NCBI GenBank assembly: GCA_900472395.1
Contig: UCHV01000019.1
Span: forward strand, 49,072 to 113,071
Direction of reading: 5' to 3'
DNA length: 64,000 nucleotides
From: Hyphomicrobiales bacterium
GTDB lineage: Bacteria > Pseudomonadota > Alphaproteobacteria > Rhizobiales > Rhizobiaceae
The position numbers were made by a program, and so were the translations under genes. Positions 1-8,255 of this stretch are shown in pieces. Numbering within the stretch: position 1 is the stretch's first letter; each line of letters begins with the position of its first letter. The notes under the pieces were generated by a model. It was not told where the DNA came from and made no database searches. It worked only from the letters and a program-made list of their open reading frames with translations.

Positions 1-1464
1 CTGGCTTTTGCCGCGCTGCCCTCCTTTATCGTTGTGCCGCTTCTTCTGGTCACCGTCATGCTGCCGTCACTGGCATTGCCGCTTGGTGTGGCCATCGTGC
101 TGTCCTTCTTCCTGGCGCTGGCGACAGCCGTCATCGCGCTGCCGCGTTCGCGCGCAGATCGCATCGTTGCACCGGTGATCGATGCCGAGCAGGCCGTTTT
201 CGATGCCTGCCCCGGTCTGGTTCTTTATGCCGATGCTTCCGGTCGTATCCAGCGCGCCGGTGGGCGTGAGCGTAACCGCATGCCGTCGATGCTGATCGAA
301 CCGGTGGGCCTGACGCTTACCGATATCGTCCATGTGTCCGATCGCATCGCCGTTGGTCAGGCTTTCGATGCGCTGCGACTGGGTTCCGAAAGTGCACAGG
401 TCGATGCCCGTGTCGAACGTCCCGTCGATCCGCAGACCGGTCGCCAGTTCATGCCGTCGCGGCTGGACATGACCGCCGTGCGCAACGATTTCGGCGATCT
501 TTCAGCCGTCTTCGTTCAGTTGCGCGACGTTTCCGAAGAAGTGAAGCTGCGCGAAGAAATCGGTGCCGGCGCAGACGAAATCCGTTCCGCCCACGAGGCG
601 AAATCCCGCTTCCTTGCCGCCGTCAGCCATGAACTGCGCACGCCGCTCAATGCCATTCTCGGTTTTTCCGATGTGCTGCAGGGCGAATATTTCGGCAAGC
701 TCGCGAATGATCGCCAGCGTGAATATGTCGGCCTGATCCGCCAGTCCGGTGCCCATCTTCTGTCGGTGGTCAACACCATGCTCGACATGAGCAAGATCGA
801 AGCCGGCCGTTACGAACTGATGACCGAGCCCTTCGTGATCGGTGATGCCGTCGAGGCTTGCCGCGCCATGCTCGATCTGCAGGCGCGCGAAAAAGGCGTG
901 ACGCTGACGACCCGCATCCAGCGCGGTCTGGGTGAGGTGACCGCCGACCGCCGTGCGTTGCAGCAGGTGCTGATCAATCTTGTCGGCAATGCCATCAAGT
1001 TTACCGACGCAAACGGCGTCGTCTCCGTCGATGCCGCACTTACGGGCAACGACCTCGTCCTGACCGTCAGCGATACCGGTATCGGCATCGCGGCCGACAA
1101 GCTGTGCCAGATTGGCCAGCCTTTCGTGCAGGTTCAGGATCATTACACCCGCGCTCATGAAGGTACCGGCCTTGGCCTGTCCCTCGTCAAAGGCTTGGTG
1201 ACGCTCCATGGCGGCACGTTTGCGATGGCAAGCCATCCGGGCGTCGGTACGGTGGTTACCATCGTGTTGCCCGCCGATGGCTCCGGTGTTCTCGGCGCTG
1301 ACGAGGTTGCCGATCTTCCATTCGAGTTTCCTCCGCGCCTGACCTCGGCTGTGGAAAACCAGCGTCTCCTTGCTCATGACAAGATCGGACGGCTAGAAAC
1401 CAAACAGACAGATATTCAGGCACAGGACTTTGCGGATGAACGCGCAGAAGCGAAAATCGCCTGA
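1..1464 (+). CDS. divJ: Sensor histidine kinase, DivJ/PleC type (5' end outside window)
   Basis: Membrane sensor kinase, expected to phosphorylate a response regulator such as DivK. The frame is open from the first base, so the true start lies upstream; residues here count from a GTG at nt 34. A hydrophobic N-terminal stretch (about residues 1-45) is followed by a PAS-like region (about 50-180), a HisKA domain with SHELRTPLN (His about 199), then the ATPase boxes: N box GNAIKF near 319, DTGIGI near 347, GTGLGL near 377. No receiver domain follows. The 3' end overlaps the next gene. The HisKA style and a class A PBP roughly ten genes away recall, from memory, the divJ neighbourhood of Agrobacterium. 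Kinase call is firm; the symbol is tentative because PleC and PdhS paralogues look alike. Confidence 0.85.
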   Translation: MAFAALPSFIVVPLLLVTVMLPSLALPLGVAIVLSFFLALATAVIALPRSRADRIVAPVIDAEQAVFDACPGLVLYADASGRIQRAGGRERNRMPSMLIEPVGLTLTDIVHVSDRIAVGQAFDALRLGSESAQVDARVERPVDPQTGRQFMPSRLDMTAVRNDFGDLSAVFVQLRDVSEEVKLREEIGAGADEIRSAHEAKSRFLAAVSHELRTPLNAILGFSDVLQGEYFGKLANDRQREYVGLIRQSGAHLLSVVNTMLDMSKIEAGRYELMTEPFVIGDAVEACRAMLDLQAREKGVTLTTRIQRGLGEVTADRRALQQVLINLVGNAIKFTDANGVVSVDAALTGNDLVLTVSDTGIGIAADKLCQIGQPFVQVQDHYTRAHEGTGLGLSLVKGLVTLHGGTFAMASHPGVGTVVTIVLPADGSGVLGADEVADLPFEFPPRLTSAVENQRLLAHDKIGRLETKQTDIQAQDFADERAEAKIA

Positions 1465-2473
1465 TCGCAAGAAGGGCTCGGCAAAAGCGAAACAGCAGCC
1501 GGCTCTCTTCATTCAGGCCATCTATGCGGTTGGCAGCTTTGCCGCGCGTTATCCACGCGTGATCGGCGGAAGTGCCTGCTTTGCGATCGTTTTCGGTTTC
1601 GTATCTGCCAATGCGCTCTGGTATCAGCCGGGCGGCCACCCGTCGCCTTTCCTGCGCACCCGCGATGTCGAGGATCCGAACGGTATTCCGGGTTATCGCA
1701 TGGCAAGGCCGCAGCCCCCCGCCGATGTCACGACCTTCCGTATCGAACGCGCCGACGACAGCAAGCTGGTGACGGCCACGCCGACTGCGCCCGCACAGTC
1801 TGTTCCGCCCAACCCTCTGGTTGCCGATATCCAGCGTGAATTGACCCGCCGTGGGCTATATGATGGTACCGCCGATGGCGTGATTGGTACGCGCACGGAA
1901 GCCGCCATCCTGTTTTTCGAACAGACCGCTGGCCTGCCGCAGAGCGGCGCGCCGTCAGCAGAAATCCTGGCCGCACTGCGCGCCGAGCCGCAGGCCGCCC
2001 CTCAAGTCGCCGTTCCGCCGGCTGCGCAACAGCATGCGCCGGTATCTCAGGATCCTGTGCCCCAGGTGGCAAGCCGGCCCGTGCCCAAGCCGCGGCCGAC
2101 GGAAAATCTGAAAGGTGAGGATCCCGTCGCCGCCGCCATCCGTGCTGCGGAAAATGGAAAGGCAACGCCTGCCGCCATTCCCGTGCGGGCAACGCCGGCA
2201 TCTGCGCGGGCCGAACCTGCCGCAATTCGCACCGCCGACAACCGCACCTCTGAAAGCGGCATTGCGACGACCGGACTGCCGTCGCCGGAAATGGTTCAGC
2301 AAATCCAGCGCGGTCTCGCCAACATCGCTTATGCCGATGTATCGGTCGATGGTGTTGCGGGTTTGCAGACAAAGGCGGCCATCCGCCATTTCGAACGCCA
2401 TTACCGTCTGCCGGAAACCGGCGAGCCGAACGAACTGGTGCTGAAGAAGCTGAAATCGATCGGCGCGCTTTAA
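1436..2473 (+). CDS. Membrane-anchored peptidoglycan-binding domain protein
   Basis: Predicted inner-membrane protein with a basic cytoplasmic N-terminus, one membrane segment (about residues 40-60) and a periplasmic part carrying two PG_binding_1-type repeats: one near residues 124-180 (ending in a DGVIGTRTEAAILFFE-type core) and one near 282-341 (DGVAGLQTKAAIRHFE). The two are separated by a Pro/Ala-rich linker. Such repeats bind murein and often localise envelope enzymes. The ATG at 1436 was chosen over an upstream TTG at 1430. It overlaps the kinase gene by about 29 bases, so the two are probably co-transcribed and translationally coupled, which suggests a link between the kinase and cell-wall growth. 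No catalytic domain was seen. Confidence 0.85.
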   Translation: MNAQKRKSPDRKKGSAKAKQQPALFIQAIYAVGSFAARYPRVIGGSACFAIVFGFVSANALWYQPGGHPSPFLRTRDVEDPNGIPGYRMARPQPPADVTTFRIERADDSKLVTATPTAPAQSVPPNPLVADIQRELTRRGLYDGTADGVIGTRTEAAILFFEQTAGLPQSGAPSAEILAALRAEPQAAPQVAVPPAAQQHAPVSQDPVPQVASRPVPKPRPTENLKGEDPVAAAIRAAENGKATPAAIPVRATPASARAEPAAIRTADNRTSESGIATTGLPSPEMVQQIQRGLANIAYADVSVDGVAGLQTKAAIRHFERHYRLPETGEPNELVLKKLKSIGAL

Positions 2474-2500
2474 GCGGTCTTTCTAAGCGGCCTCGGCAGG

Positions 2501-2731
2501 TCAGGGGCGCTGCTGCGCGAACACGATCATCTGCCAGACGACGGCGCCCAGAAGGTCGTGTCGATGATGGTTCATCGGCAGGGCGCTACCCTTGGCAACT
2601 GCCGTCTCGTCCCCGCAGGTCTTGCATCGGTAGATGCCGCCATTGGCGACAACCTGACCCGGTTGCCAGTCACGATCAAAAGCCGGAACGTTGCTTTCGC
2701 GCAGAAAGTTCGAATATTTGAACTGTGCCAT
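2501..2731 (-). CDS. Small conserved hypothetical protein with a CxxC motif
   Basis: About 76 residues starting MAQFKYSNFL. One CxxC pair (CKTCGDE) is followed by a conserved-looking MNHHRHDLLGAVVW segment, so a metal site built from Cys and His is possible. Function is not recognised. A longer form from a GTG at 2770 would add 13 residues and has an AGGA sequence nearer its reach; the MAQF start is preferred because the extension has no obvious structure. It is convergent with the peptidoglycan-binding gene and divergent from the DUF1491 gene. Confidence 0.65.
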   Translation of the reverse strand: MAQFKYSNFLRESNVPAFDRDWQPGQVVANGGIYRCKTCGDETAVAKGSALPMNHHRHDLLGAVVWQMIVFAQQRP

Positions 2732-2873
2732 TACGGACCCGCTTGCCGGCTTTCCTGATAATAAATTCACGTCGCAACCAGCCGTATAGCCGTGACGACC
2801 GGACTATGCCGGAGCTTATATTGACAATTGATGAAATGGCTCGGGGGTCGACTTCGTTTCCCGTTTGACCTCA

Positions 2874-3260
2874 ATGGGTTCCGCTTTCGATACCTATGCG
2901 GTAGACAGCCTTATGCGTGTCCGTTCCGACCTGTTTGTATCCGCCCTGATCCGTCGTGCCTTTTCCGCCGGTGGCTTTGCCGCCGTGGTGAGCAAGGGTG
3001 CGGAGGAGGCGGGTGCCATCTTTATCCGTCAGAGATTTCGCGACGGGCTGGAAAGCGTTTATGGGCCGGCGCCGCAGACTTTTGCCCGTGCAGACGATGG
3101 CATGCGCCGCTTTGAGGCGCGTCTTGCGCAAGCGGAGGGCTCAGCCGTCGATGCAGTAATTGCGCGTGAGGCGCGTTTCGATTCCGATCTGTGGGTCGTC
3201 GAGCTGGAGCTGGACGAGATCGGCGATCTTTTCGAGGTCGTCAAAGCAGACGGAAATTAA
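2874..3260 (+). CDS. DUF1491 family protein
   Basis: A protein of about 128 residues matching the alphaproteobacterial DUF1491 family. Family hallmarks visible are VSALIRRAFSAGGFAAV, the GAEEAGAIF motif, YGPAPQ, and the C-terminal REARFDSDLWVVELE. Biochemical role is unknown; the family is usually a single short cytoplasmic domain. The start is uncertain: ATG 2874 is given, but ATG 2913 (MRVRSDLFVSALIRR) lies closer to the usual family start, and neither has a strong ribosome-binding site. Its TAA stop interlocks with the stop of the convergent DUF2336 gene (TTAA at 3257-3260). Confidence 0.8.
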   Translation: MGSAFDTYAVDSLMRVRSDLFVSALIRRAFSAGGFAAVVSKGAEEAGAIFIRQRFRDGLESVYGPAPQTFARADDGMRRFEARLAQAEGSAVDAVIAREARFDSDLWVVELELDEIGDLFEVVKADGN

Positions 3261-4183
3261 GCCCGCCGGCGTCCGGCACTGGTGCGAACCATCCCGGGCT
3301 CGTCGCGGGCCTGATCCGGGGCCGCCGCCTTGCGGTCTTCGTAGGTATAGCGATCGGCGCGGCCCCAGGCCTCCACCCGGCGTCCGCATTCGTCGGTATC
3401 CAAACCGTCCCACAGGCTTTCGGATTGCGGTACGTCGCCATTCAGTTCATCGAGGTGTCTGTACAGGCGCTCCAGGATCAACAGCGCTTCGTTGCGCGGC
3501 ATGCCCATGCCTTTCAGCGTGGTCGCCAGTTGATGCCCGGAAATATCCAGCATGATGCGTTCCGCAAGCCAGCGGCTGGCGGAGAGGGCGTCGGCAAGCG
3601 CCGTCGCGAAGAGATCTGCCTCGCGGTTGCGGGCAAAACGTACGAGCAGGGCCTCCTGTGTCGGCGTGACGGTGCGCAGGCCAAGGCGGTCGCTTTCCGG
3701 GCGCACCACATGGGCCGCCATGGCACGCAGGCGCTCGCGCAGTGCCTCGTCTCGCTGCTGCTCCGTGGCATCGAGCAGCGACGACTGTGTTTCTGCCACA
3801 GCCGGTTTTTCCGATGGGTTCTCGGCATCGTCCATGACGTGGCGCAGGCCGACCAAAGCGTCGATGACGGTGGGAGAAAGGTTATCACGGCGCACAATCG
3901 CGCGGGCATGCGCTGCCCCTTGAGTGCGGGCAATGGTGATCAGGGTCTGGTCGTCCAGGCATTTCGATGCGGCAATAAACGGAGCCGCGATCGTGATCGG
4001 CTGGCTGGCGACAAAAAAAGCGACGGCGGAGGGCACGTTCGTGGATTGCGACAATGCGGCGACGGCCTGTCGGCGCGCCTCCTCGGTGGAGTTGGCAAAC
4101 AGCGGTTCGAACAATTCGGCAAATTGACGTAGCTCGGACCTGGACGGACGCTCGAGCGCTTCGAAGCTCGTGACTGTGGCCAT
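3257..4183 (-). CDS. DUF2336 domain protein
   Basis: About 308 residues, rich in helical, HEAT-like segments typical of DUF2336, a family common in Alphaproteobacteria with no established activity. The N-terminal part reads LRQFAELFEPLFANSTEEARRQ and then repeated patterns of ALSQS, VAFFVA, LSPTVIDALV. The ATG at 4183 is favoured by AGGAAGGA about ten bases upstream on the minus strand. The frame stays open upstream to 4381, but that stretch is Pro/Cys-rich and unlike protein. A mid-protein Glu/Gln-rich linker lies near residues 145-165. No signal peptide or membrane segment. Confidence 0.8.
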   Translation of the reverse strand: MATVTSFEALERPSRSELRQFAELFEPLFANSTEEARRQAVAALSQSTNVPSAVAFFVASQPITIAAPFIAASKCLDDQTLITIARTQGAAHARAIVRRDNLSPTVIDALVGLRHVMDDAENPSEKPAVAETQSSLLDATEQQRDEALRERLRAMAAHVVRPESDRLGLRTVTPTQEALLVRFARNREADLFATALADALSASRWLAERIMLDISGHQLATTLKGMGMPRNEALLILERLYRHLDELNGDVPQSESLWDGLDTDECGRRVEAWGRADRYTYEDRKAAAPDQARDEPGMVRTSAGRRRA

Positions 4184-4587
4184 CAGAACCACATCCTTCC
4201 TACGCATGGCCTGCGGCCTTTCAAGTTCCCGAAACCGGTCCACGAAGAGTTCCAATAACGCAATACTTATACCGAAACCGCCCGGTTGAACGCACCGTGG
4301 CGGAGGGACAGGCTTCAGGCAGCCTCTGCCGCGCGGCTGGATTTTCGCGGCATCTGCTGTCTCACCATAAGGCAAAATCATAGGCAGATCAGGGTTAACG
4401 AGCGGTGAAGAATGGCCGGTTTCGGGACGTGAATGCGGCCTTGCCCACAGGCGAGCTGCATTTTTTCGCGGGCGGATTTTTTTGTTCCAGATGGCGAACC
4501 GAAAGCTGGCTCATGCGTTGATGCAACTGTCGAGCCATGACGCAAGGCTGGCACAACTTTTACTAAGGATAAAGTCGTTTATTAGCG

Positions 4588-4603
4588 TTAGCGAATTGTT
4601 AAC
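4588..4603 (+). promoter_or_regulatory. Near-consensus CtrA-type site (TTAG-N7-TTAAC)
   Basis: TTAG (4588-4591), seven bases, then TTAAC (4599-4603). This differs by one base from the CtrA full site TTAA-N7-TTAAC known in Caulobacter and rhizobia. It sits in the 709-base gap between the DUF2336 gene start (4183) and the small gene at 4893, in an AT-richer tract, so it could serve either direction. Short motifs occur by chance, so this is a suggestion only. The rest of the gap before 4754 shows short inverted repeats (for example GGTTGC/GCAACC around 4646-4675) and no convincing gene. Confidence 0.35.
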
Positions 4604-4753
4604 CATCCTGCCTGAAATTGGTACATATACCCTGAAAATATGAGGGTTGCTTAAGCATTATTCTCAGGCAACCGCGAATTGCAGGGGCTGGCTGAAACTT
4701 TAAGTGCGCCTGATGTGCAGCCTTTGGTTTTGGCGAGGATGGAATGTCGTTAG

Positions 4754-4888
4754 GTCCACTTTCCTGTGAAAGCGGACAAGCTGACGAGAAAGGCGCAGAT
4801 GAACCCGTGAATGGGGTGCGCCGGCCCCTGAAAAGGGCAGGGTGAAATCGGTCCGTCCTTCATCCGTCTCGAAACCCCTATGGAGACG
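4754..4888 (+). ncRNA. Hairpin-rich 5' leader, candidate structured RNA
   Basis: Four consecutive stem-loops precede a small gene. Hairpin 1: 4754-4777 (GTCC and CTTTC arms, CTGT loop). Hairpin 2: 4792-4822 (GGCGCA with TGCGCC, inner CCC/GGG). Hairpin 3: 4824-4838 (GCCC/GGGC). Hairpin 4: CGTCTC (4865-4870) pairs with GAGACG (4883-4888) and thereby covers the ribosome-binding site GGAGA used by the ATG at 4893. This arrangement resembles a translational switch. No known riboswitch family was recognised; the phrase GGGCAGGGTGAAAT resembles one strand of the FMN riboswitch, but the rest of that fold is missing. Confidence 0.4.
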
Positions 4889-4892
4889 TGCA

Positions 4893-5069
4893 ATGACTGA
4901 GATCATTGTCTTGCAGAAATGGCGTGAACAACATCCCGAACGCGTCGCAGCGCCCACCGCCAAAGGCGCGTCGGCAAAGCTGCTTATTTACACCGGTGTG
5001 AGGTACGAGCGGCGCGAAGCCGTCGATCATCGCTCCCGCAACTTGCCTGCGCGTGCCGAGCAGAACTGA
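4893..5069 (+). CDS. Small conserved-looking protein of unknown function
   Basis: 58 residues beginning MTEIIVLQKWREQ and containing KLLIYTGVRYERRE. Short rhizobial proteins with a similar (F/Y)TGVRYER phrase are familiar to me, but their role is not known. The ATG is placed seven bases after GGAGA, and that ribosome-binding site is inside the last hairpin of the leader at 4754-4888. The protein is basic and has no membrane segment or signal peptide. It stands alone on the plus strand between two minus-strand genes. Confidence 0.6.
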   Translation: MTEIIVLQKWREQHPERVAAPTAKGASAKLLIYTGVRYERREAVDHRSRNLPARAEQN

Positions 5070-5111
5070 TCGCAGACCACCTCGTCTCTGCCATTGTCTT
5101 CGGTGAGGTTC

Positions 5112-5660
5112 TTACCGCCAGTCCGTCGGAACGCAGCCGGCGGATGACAAGAATGCTGCGGCCAGAGGCCGGTAGCTCGGTTGCGGCGCCATTGCGCGCA
5201 ATACGGCATATCCCTGCGCCAGAGGGGTTTCGATCAGAATAGACTGGCTCAGCCCTTCCGGCATTGCCTTTCGCAATGCGGTGGCCTGCAAGGGAGTGGC
5301 AACAATCACGTCCAGCTTGCCGCCCGAGGATGTACGGTCGTTGATCGAGAATGTCTCGTTCGATGCGGGATCGTAAACCGCAAGCGACCAGAACGGGACG
5401 CCAGAGCCTGCGCTGAAACGTACGGGGCGTTCCTCGAGGTCGAACGAGCAGACGGCGGTTTCCAGAAACGGGTCTTCCTGCGCCAGGCCAGCCTGATCGG
5501 GTTTTTGCTCGAGAATATGGAAGGTGAACGGCTCACCTTCGGAAATCACCCGGCTATACGCGTCGCGATCGCTGAAATACGGCAGCGACAGCACGATGAC
5601 GAGATGCAGCAATGCAGCGCCGATAACGCCGATCACGACGGCGAGAAGGACTTTAAGCAT
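5112..5660 (-). CDS. DUF1254-type membrane-anchored protein
   Basis: 182 residues with one N-terminal membrane segment (about 3-29) and a soluble part that resembles the DUF1254 half of the DUF1254/DUF1214 proteins: PFWSLAVYDPASNETFSINDRT and DVIVATPLQA are typical. Activity unknown; the domain is usually found in envelope proteins of 400 or more residues fused to DUF1214. Here the partner domain is the separate upstream gene, whose stop overlaps this start by eight bases (5653-5660), so the two are translated together. Second gene of a two-gene minus-strand operon. Confidence 0.75.
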   Translation of the reverse strand: MLKVLLAVVIGVIGAALLHLVIVLSLPYFSDRDAYSRVISEGEPFTFHILEQKPDQAGLAQEDPFLETAVCSFDLEERPVRFSAGSGVPFWSLAVYDPASNETFSINDRTSSGGKLDVIVATPLQATALRKAMPEGLSQSILIETPLAQGYAVLRAMAPQPSYRPLAAAFLSSAGCVPTDWR

Positions 5661-6240
5661 CGCCGCACCCGATCTTTTCCACTTTCGGCATAGACAGATC
5701 GATAAGCCCGGAACTGCCGGCCGTCGGCGTATCGAAAAGCGTCAGCACAAGACGGAAATTCTGATGCGGAGCGACGGCCAGCCAGTTGCCAGGTTGGGCC
5801 GAGGCCGAAATCTCGACCGAAAAATCACCATTTGCGCCGCGCAATACCGTGCGTGAGTTGAGTGCTGCGGGCAATTCGGCACTTTCGGATGGCGGGCGGC
5901 CATTGGCATCGTTGGTGAACAGCGTCCACAGTCGCGCAGGTGGCGTATGTCCGCTCATGCGGTAGGTGCAATTGCCGTGAAGGCGCGCGCCGCTTTCATC
6001 CACCGCTGCGGTAAAGGTCAGACCTTCGGCTGTGCCAAAAAGCAACTTACCCGCATTGGCGCGGTGCGATTTCGCATAGGGATCGGCATCGACGGTCTGC
6101 GCCTGCGGGAAAGCCTCCCATGCGCCGAGTTTTATGGCGCCGAAACCAATCGTGGCTTCAAGCGCCAGCAGCGTCGACCAGATGCCGCCGCCGAAGGCGA
6201 TGGCAAGCGATATGGCAATGAGAAGGGGAACACGCAGCAC
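5653..6240 (-). CDS. DUF1214 domain membrane-anchored protein
   Basis: 195 residues: an N-terminal membrane segment (about 4-30), then a DUF1214-like domain with the conserved elements ARLWTLFTNDANGRP, NGDFSVEISA and GNWLAVAPHQNFRLVLTLFD, near the end of which comes the family-style MPKVEKIGC. Role unknown, probably periplasmic. It is the first gene of the pair with the DUF1254-type gene and overlaps it by eight bases. Start at 6240 fits the membrane anchor; no other strong candidate is seen. The 263 bases upstream to 6503 hold no recognisable gene. Confidence 0.78.
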   Translation of the reverse strand: MLRVPLLIAISLAIAFGGGIWSTLLALEATIGFGAIKLGAWEAFPQAQTVDADPYAKSHRANAGKLLFGTAEGLTFTAAVDESGARLHGNCTYRMSGHTPPARLWTLFTNDANGRPPSESAELPAALNSRTVLRGANGDFSVEISASAQPGNWLAVAPHQNFRLVLTLFDTPTAGSSGLIDLSMPKVEKIGCGDA

Positions 6241-6503
6241 GTTCTATTCTGGACCTCGCAGACGGTGGGCGAGGAGTAGCATTGATTCTGCCCGGAAGAA
6301 ACCGGGCAGGGTGTGATCCTCGTGGAGAAGATTTCGATGAACGATGCCGGGACTGGTTTGTCTAAGGCGAGGTCTTGATTGGTTCGCCGCGTGAGCGGCT
6401 GTTCTTGTACTCGGCCAGTCCGCAACTGGCTTATCCGGAGGTCGGCTGTTTCAGGAATGGGCAAAATGCGCTAGGCTGCAAGCACACACGGAAGGAGCGC
6501 GCC

Positions 6504-6971
6504 ATGCCGATTTACGTGAAGACCGATGCCGGACCGGATTATGACACGCCCGTCGAGCATGATGGCTGGCTTGCAATGGACGACCTTCACTGGAAGGTGT
6601 TTCGCAAGATGGATCGCGCGCCGGGGTCCGAAATGCTTCGGGAAGACGCTGCAGCCCATATCTCGGATATTGTTTTGGCACGGGAGAGCGAGACGTTCAC
6701 GGCTCCCGTCTTCCAGTATCTCAAATCGCATCCGCCCGGGGATCGCCTTCTTATCCATTGCGTCATGCGTGCGGGTGACGCGGATATCCTGTATTATCTT
6801 GATAATCCGACGCTGACCTATTCGCGGTCTGATCCTGGCGGCAGGATGATGGAAATTCTCACGCTCGTTTGCCGCAGGCTCGATATCAAGTGCATGCCGC
6901 GTGATGATCAGGATCGGCCGATAATACCGCATATCGCCGGTTATGATCTGGTCCGGGGCCAGACTTCCTGA
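6504..6971 (+). CDS. Conserved hypothetical protein
   Basis: 155 residues starting MPIYVKTDAGPDYDTP. The ATG follows GGAG at a spacing of about seven bases; the frame is open upstream, but that part lacks protein character. Features include a MDDLHWKVFRKMD segment and a C-terminal CRRLDIKCMPRDDQDRPIIPHIAGYDLV. No signal peptide, membrane segment or known motif was recognised. It lies 46 bases before the MmcQ/YjbR-like gene on the same strand, so an operon is possible. Confidence 0.65.
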   Translation: MPIYVKTDAGPDYDTPVEHDGWLAMDDLHWKVFRKMDRAPGSEMLREDAAAHISDIVLARESETFTAPVFQYLKSHPPGDRLLIHCVMRAGDADILYYLDNPTLTYSRSDPGGRMMEILTLVCRRLDIKCMPRDDQDRPIIPHIAGYDLVRGQTS

Positions 6972-7017
6972 CGTCTGGCAACGGTTCATCCGACTGCGCG
7001 GATAGGAGAGGGCGATC

Positions 7018-7374
7018 ATGGATAAAAGCCATTCCATCATGACGCGCCTGAAGGGGCTGGCGGCTAAGGCTTGCCTGCTGGGTATCGAGGAGACGACCTA
7101 TTACGGGCGTCCGGCCCTCAAGGCAGGGGGCAAGGCTTTCGTCTGGGTGAAGGATGATGAGACGATCGTGCTGGCGGTTCCAGTCGATGCGAAGGAACCA
7201 CTCTTGATGTTGGCCCCTGATATCTATTGGGAAACAGACCACTATCGCGGCTGGCCTGCCTTGCCGTTGCGGGCAGCAGCGATCGGCGATGAGGAGTTGT
7301 CCATGCGGCTGGTGGAAGCCTGGCGGTTTCGGGCACCCAAAAAGCTCGCGGCCGTGTTCAATAACGCCGGTTAA
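7018..7374 (+). CDS. MmcQ/YjbR-like protein
   Basis: 118 residues with the MmcQ/YjbR (cyaY-like fold) pattern: an early ETTYYGRPALKAGGKAFVWVKDDETIVLAVP stretch, the PDIYWETDHYRGWPALPLRAA core and a C-terminal helix LVEAWRFRAPKKLAA. The family is often labelled DNA-binding from its structure, but function is unproven. ATG 7018 is backed by GGAGAGG 8-12 bases upstream. Its stop lies three bases from the stop of the convergent hydrolase gene. Confidence 0.78.
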   Translation: MDKSHSIMTRLKGLAAKACLLGIEETTYYGRPALKAGGKAFVWVKDDETIVLAVPVDAKEPLLMLAPDIYWETDHYRGWPALPLRAAAIGDEELSMRLVEAWRFRAPKKLAAVFNNAG

Positions 7375-7377
7375 AAT

Positions 7378-8139
7378 TCAGCAGGCGGGGTTCAAACGCT
7401 TGTGCGCCAACCACTCGTTGATCGCCTGCGCCAGCTTTTCGGGTTGCTCCAACGGCACCATATGGCCTGTCCCGGCGATCACCTTGAAGTCCGAACCGGC
7501 TATGCCTTCATGCAGTTCAAGTGCTTCTTCGCGGGAGCGAAGCCGGTCCTCATCACCGGCAATCACAAGCGTCGGGCATGTGATCGTACCAAGCTCCCGG
7601 TGTTCGTCGCGGCGGTCGAGCAGCGATTGTCGCCGAAAAACATCGCCGCCGAGACGGTGCCCCATCTCCTGAATGCGGCTTACAAGATCTCTGCGATCGG
7701 CGTTGGCCGGGTGGAGCGAGGAAACGACCGCCGCGGTGCTGAGCCCGCGGAAGCTGGTCCCGGCAGGTTGATTGGCCAAAGCTTGCTTGCGTTTTGCCTG
7801 AACCTCGCTGTCGCCGCGTGCCGAGGTCGCGATCAGGATCAAAGCCTCCACCCGATCAGGCGATTGCCGCAGGATTTCGCGAGCGATGTAGCCGCCCATG
7901 GAAAAGCCGATCAGGATGAAGCGAGGTGGCGCATCGCCCAATATGTTCCTCGACATTTCCGCAATCGTGTTGCCTTGCGTGGCCGCTGCATGGCTGATCG
8001 GTCCCCATGAGGAGATGGCCGGTTCGAGGTCGCGCCAAAGATCGGCATCGAGCATAAATCCGGGTATGAGAAGCAGCGCCATTATGTTTTTTTCGAATTT
8101 TGTGTTGTCAGGCAGTCTAATCGCCAGTGGATCGAGCAT
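7378..8139 (-). CDS. Alpha/beta hydrolase
   Basis: 253 residues with the alpha/beta-hydrolase fold. The nucleophile elbow is GFSMGG (Ser near residue 99), the acid is probably in AGDEDRL, and the catalytic His is in GTGHMVPLEQP, giving a complete triad. The early LLLIPGF matches the oxyanion-hole strand. Substrate unknown; members include esterases, peptidases and lactonases. Start 8139 is supported by AGGA nine bases upstream; an internal ATG at 8082 (MALLLIPG) has no ribosome-binding site though it would still give a full domain. Confidence 0.85.
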   Translation of the reverse strand: MLDPLAIRLPDNTKFEKNIMALLLIPGFMLDADLWRDLEPAISSWGPISHAAATQGNTIAEMSRNILGDAPPRFILIGFSMGGYIAREILRQSPDRVEALILIATSARGDSEVQAKRKQALANQPAGTSFRGLSTAAVVSSLHPANADRRDLVSRIQEMGHRLGGDVFRRQSLLDRRDEHRELGTITCPTLVIAGDEDRLRSREEALELHEGIAGSDFKVIAGTGHMVPLEQPEKLAQAINEWLAHKRLNPAC

Positions 8140-8255
8140 CTGTCACATTCCTGATCAAGAAGACGGCGAGATTTCGGGGATAGATTGCTTTTGAATTCCA
8201 CGTTTATCAAGCCGTTAGCGGTTGCTTGATACCGCGTCTGCCGAAGGAGAGCGGC

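Noticed and set aside
4824..4860. FMN-riboswitch-like phrase GGGCAGGGTGAAAT in the leader
   Set aside because: Only one strand of the FMN aptamer core matches; the ACCGGCGG and AGCCCGCGAG segments and closing helix are absent, and the gene after it is not a riboflavin gene.
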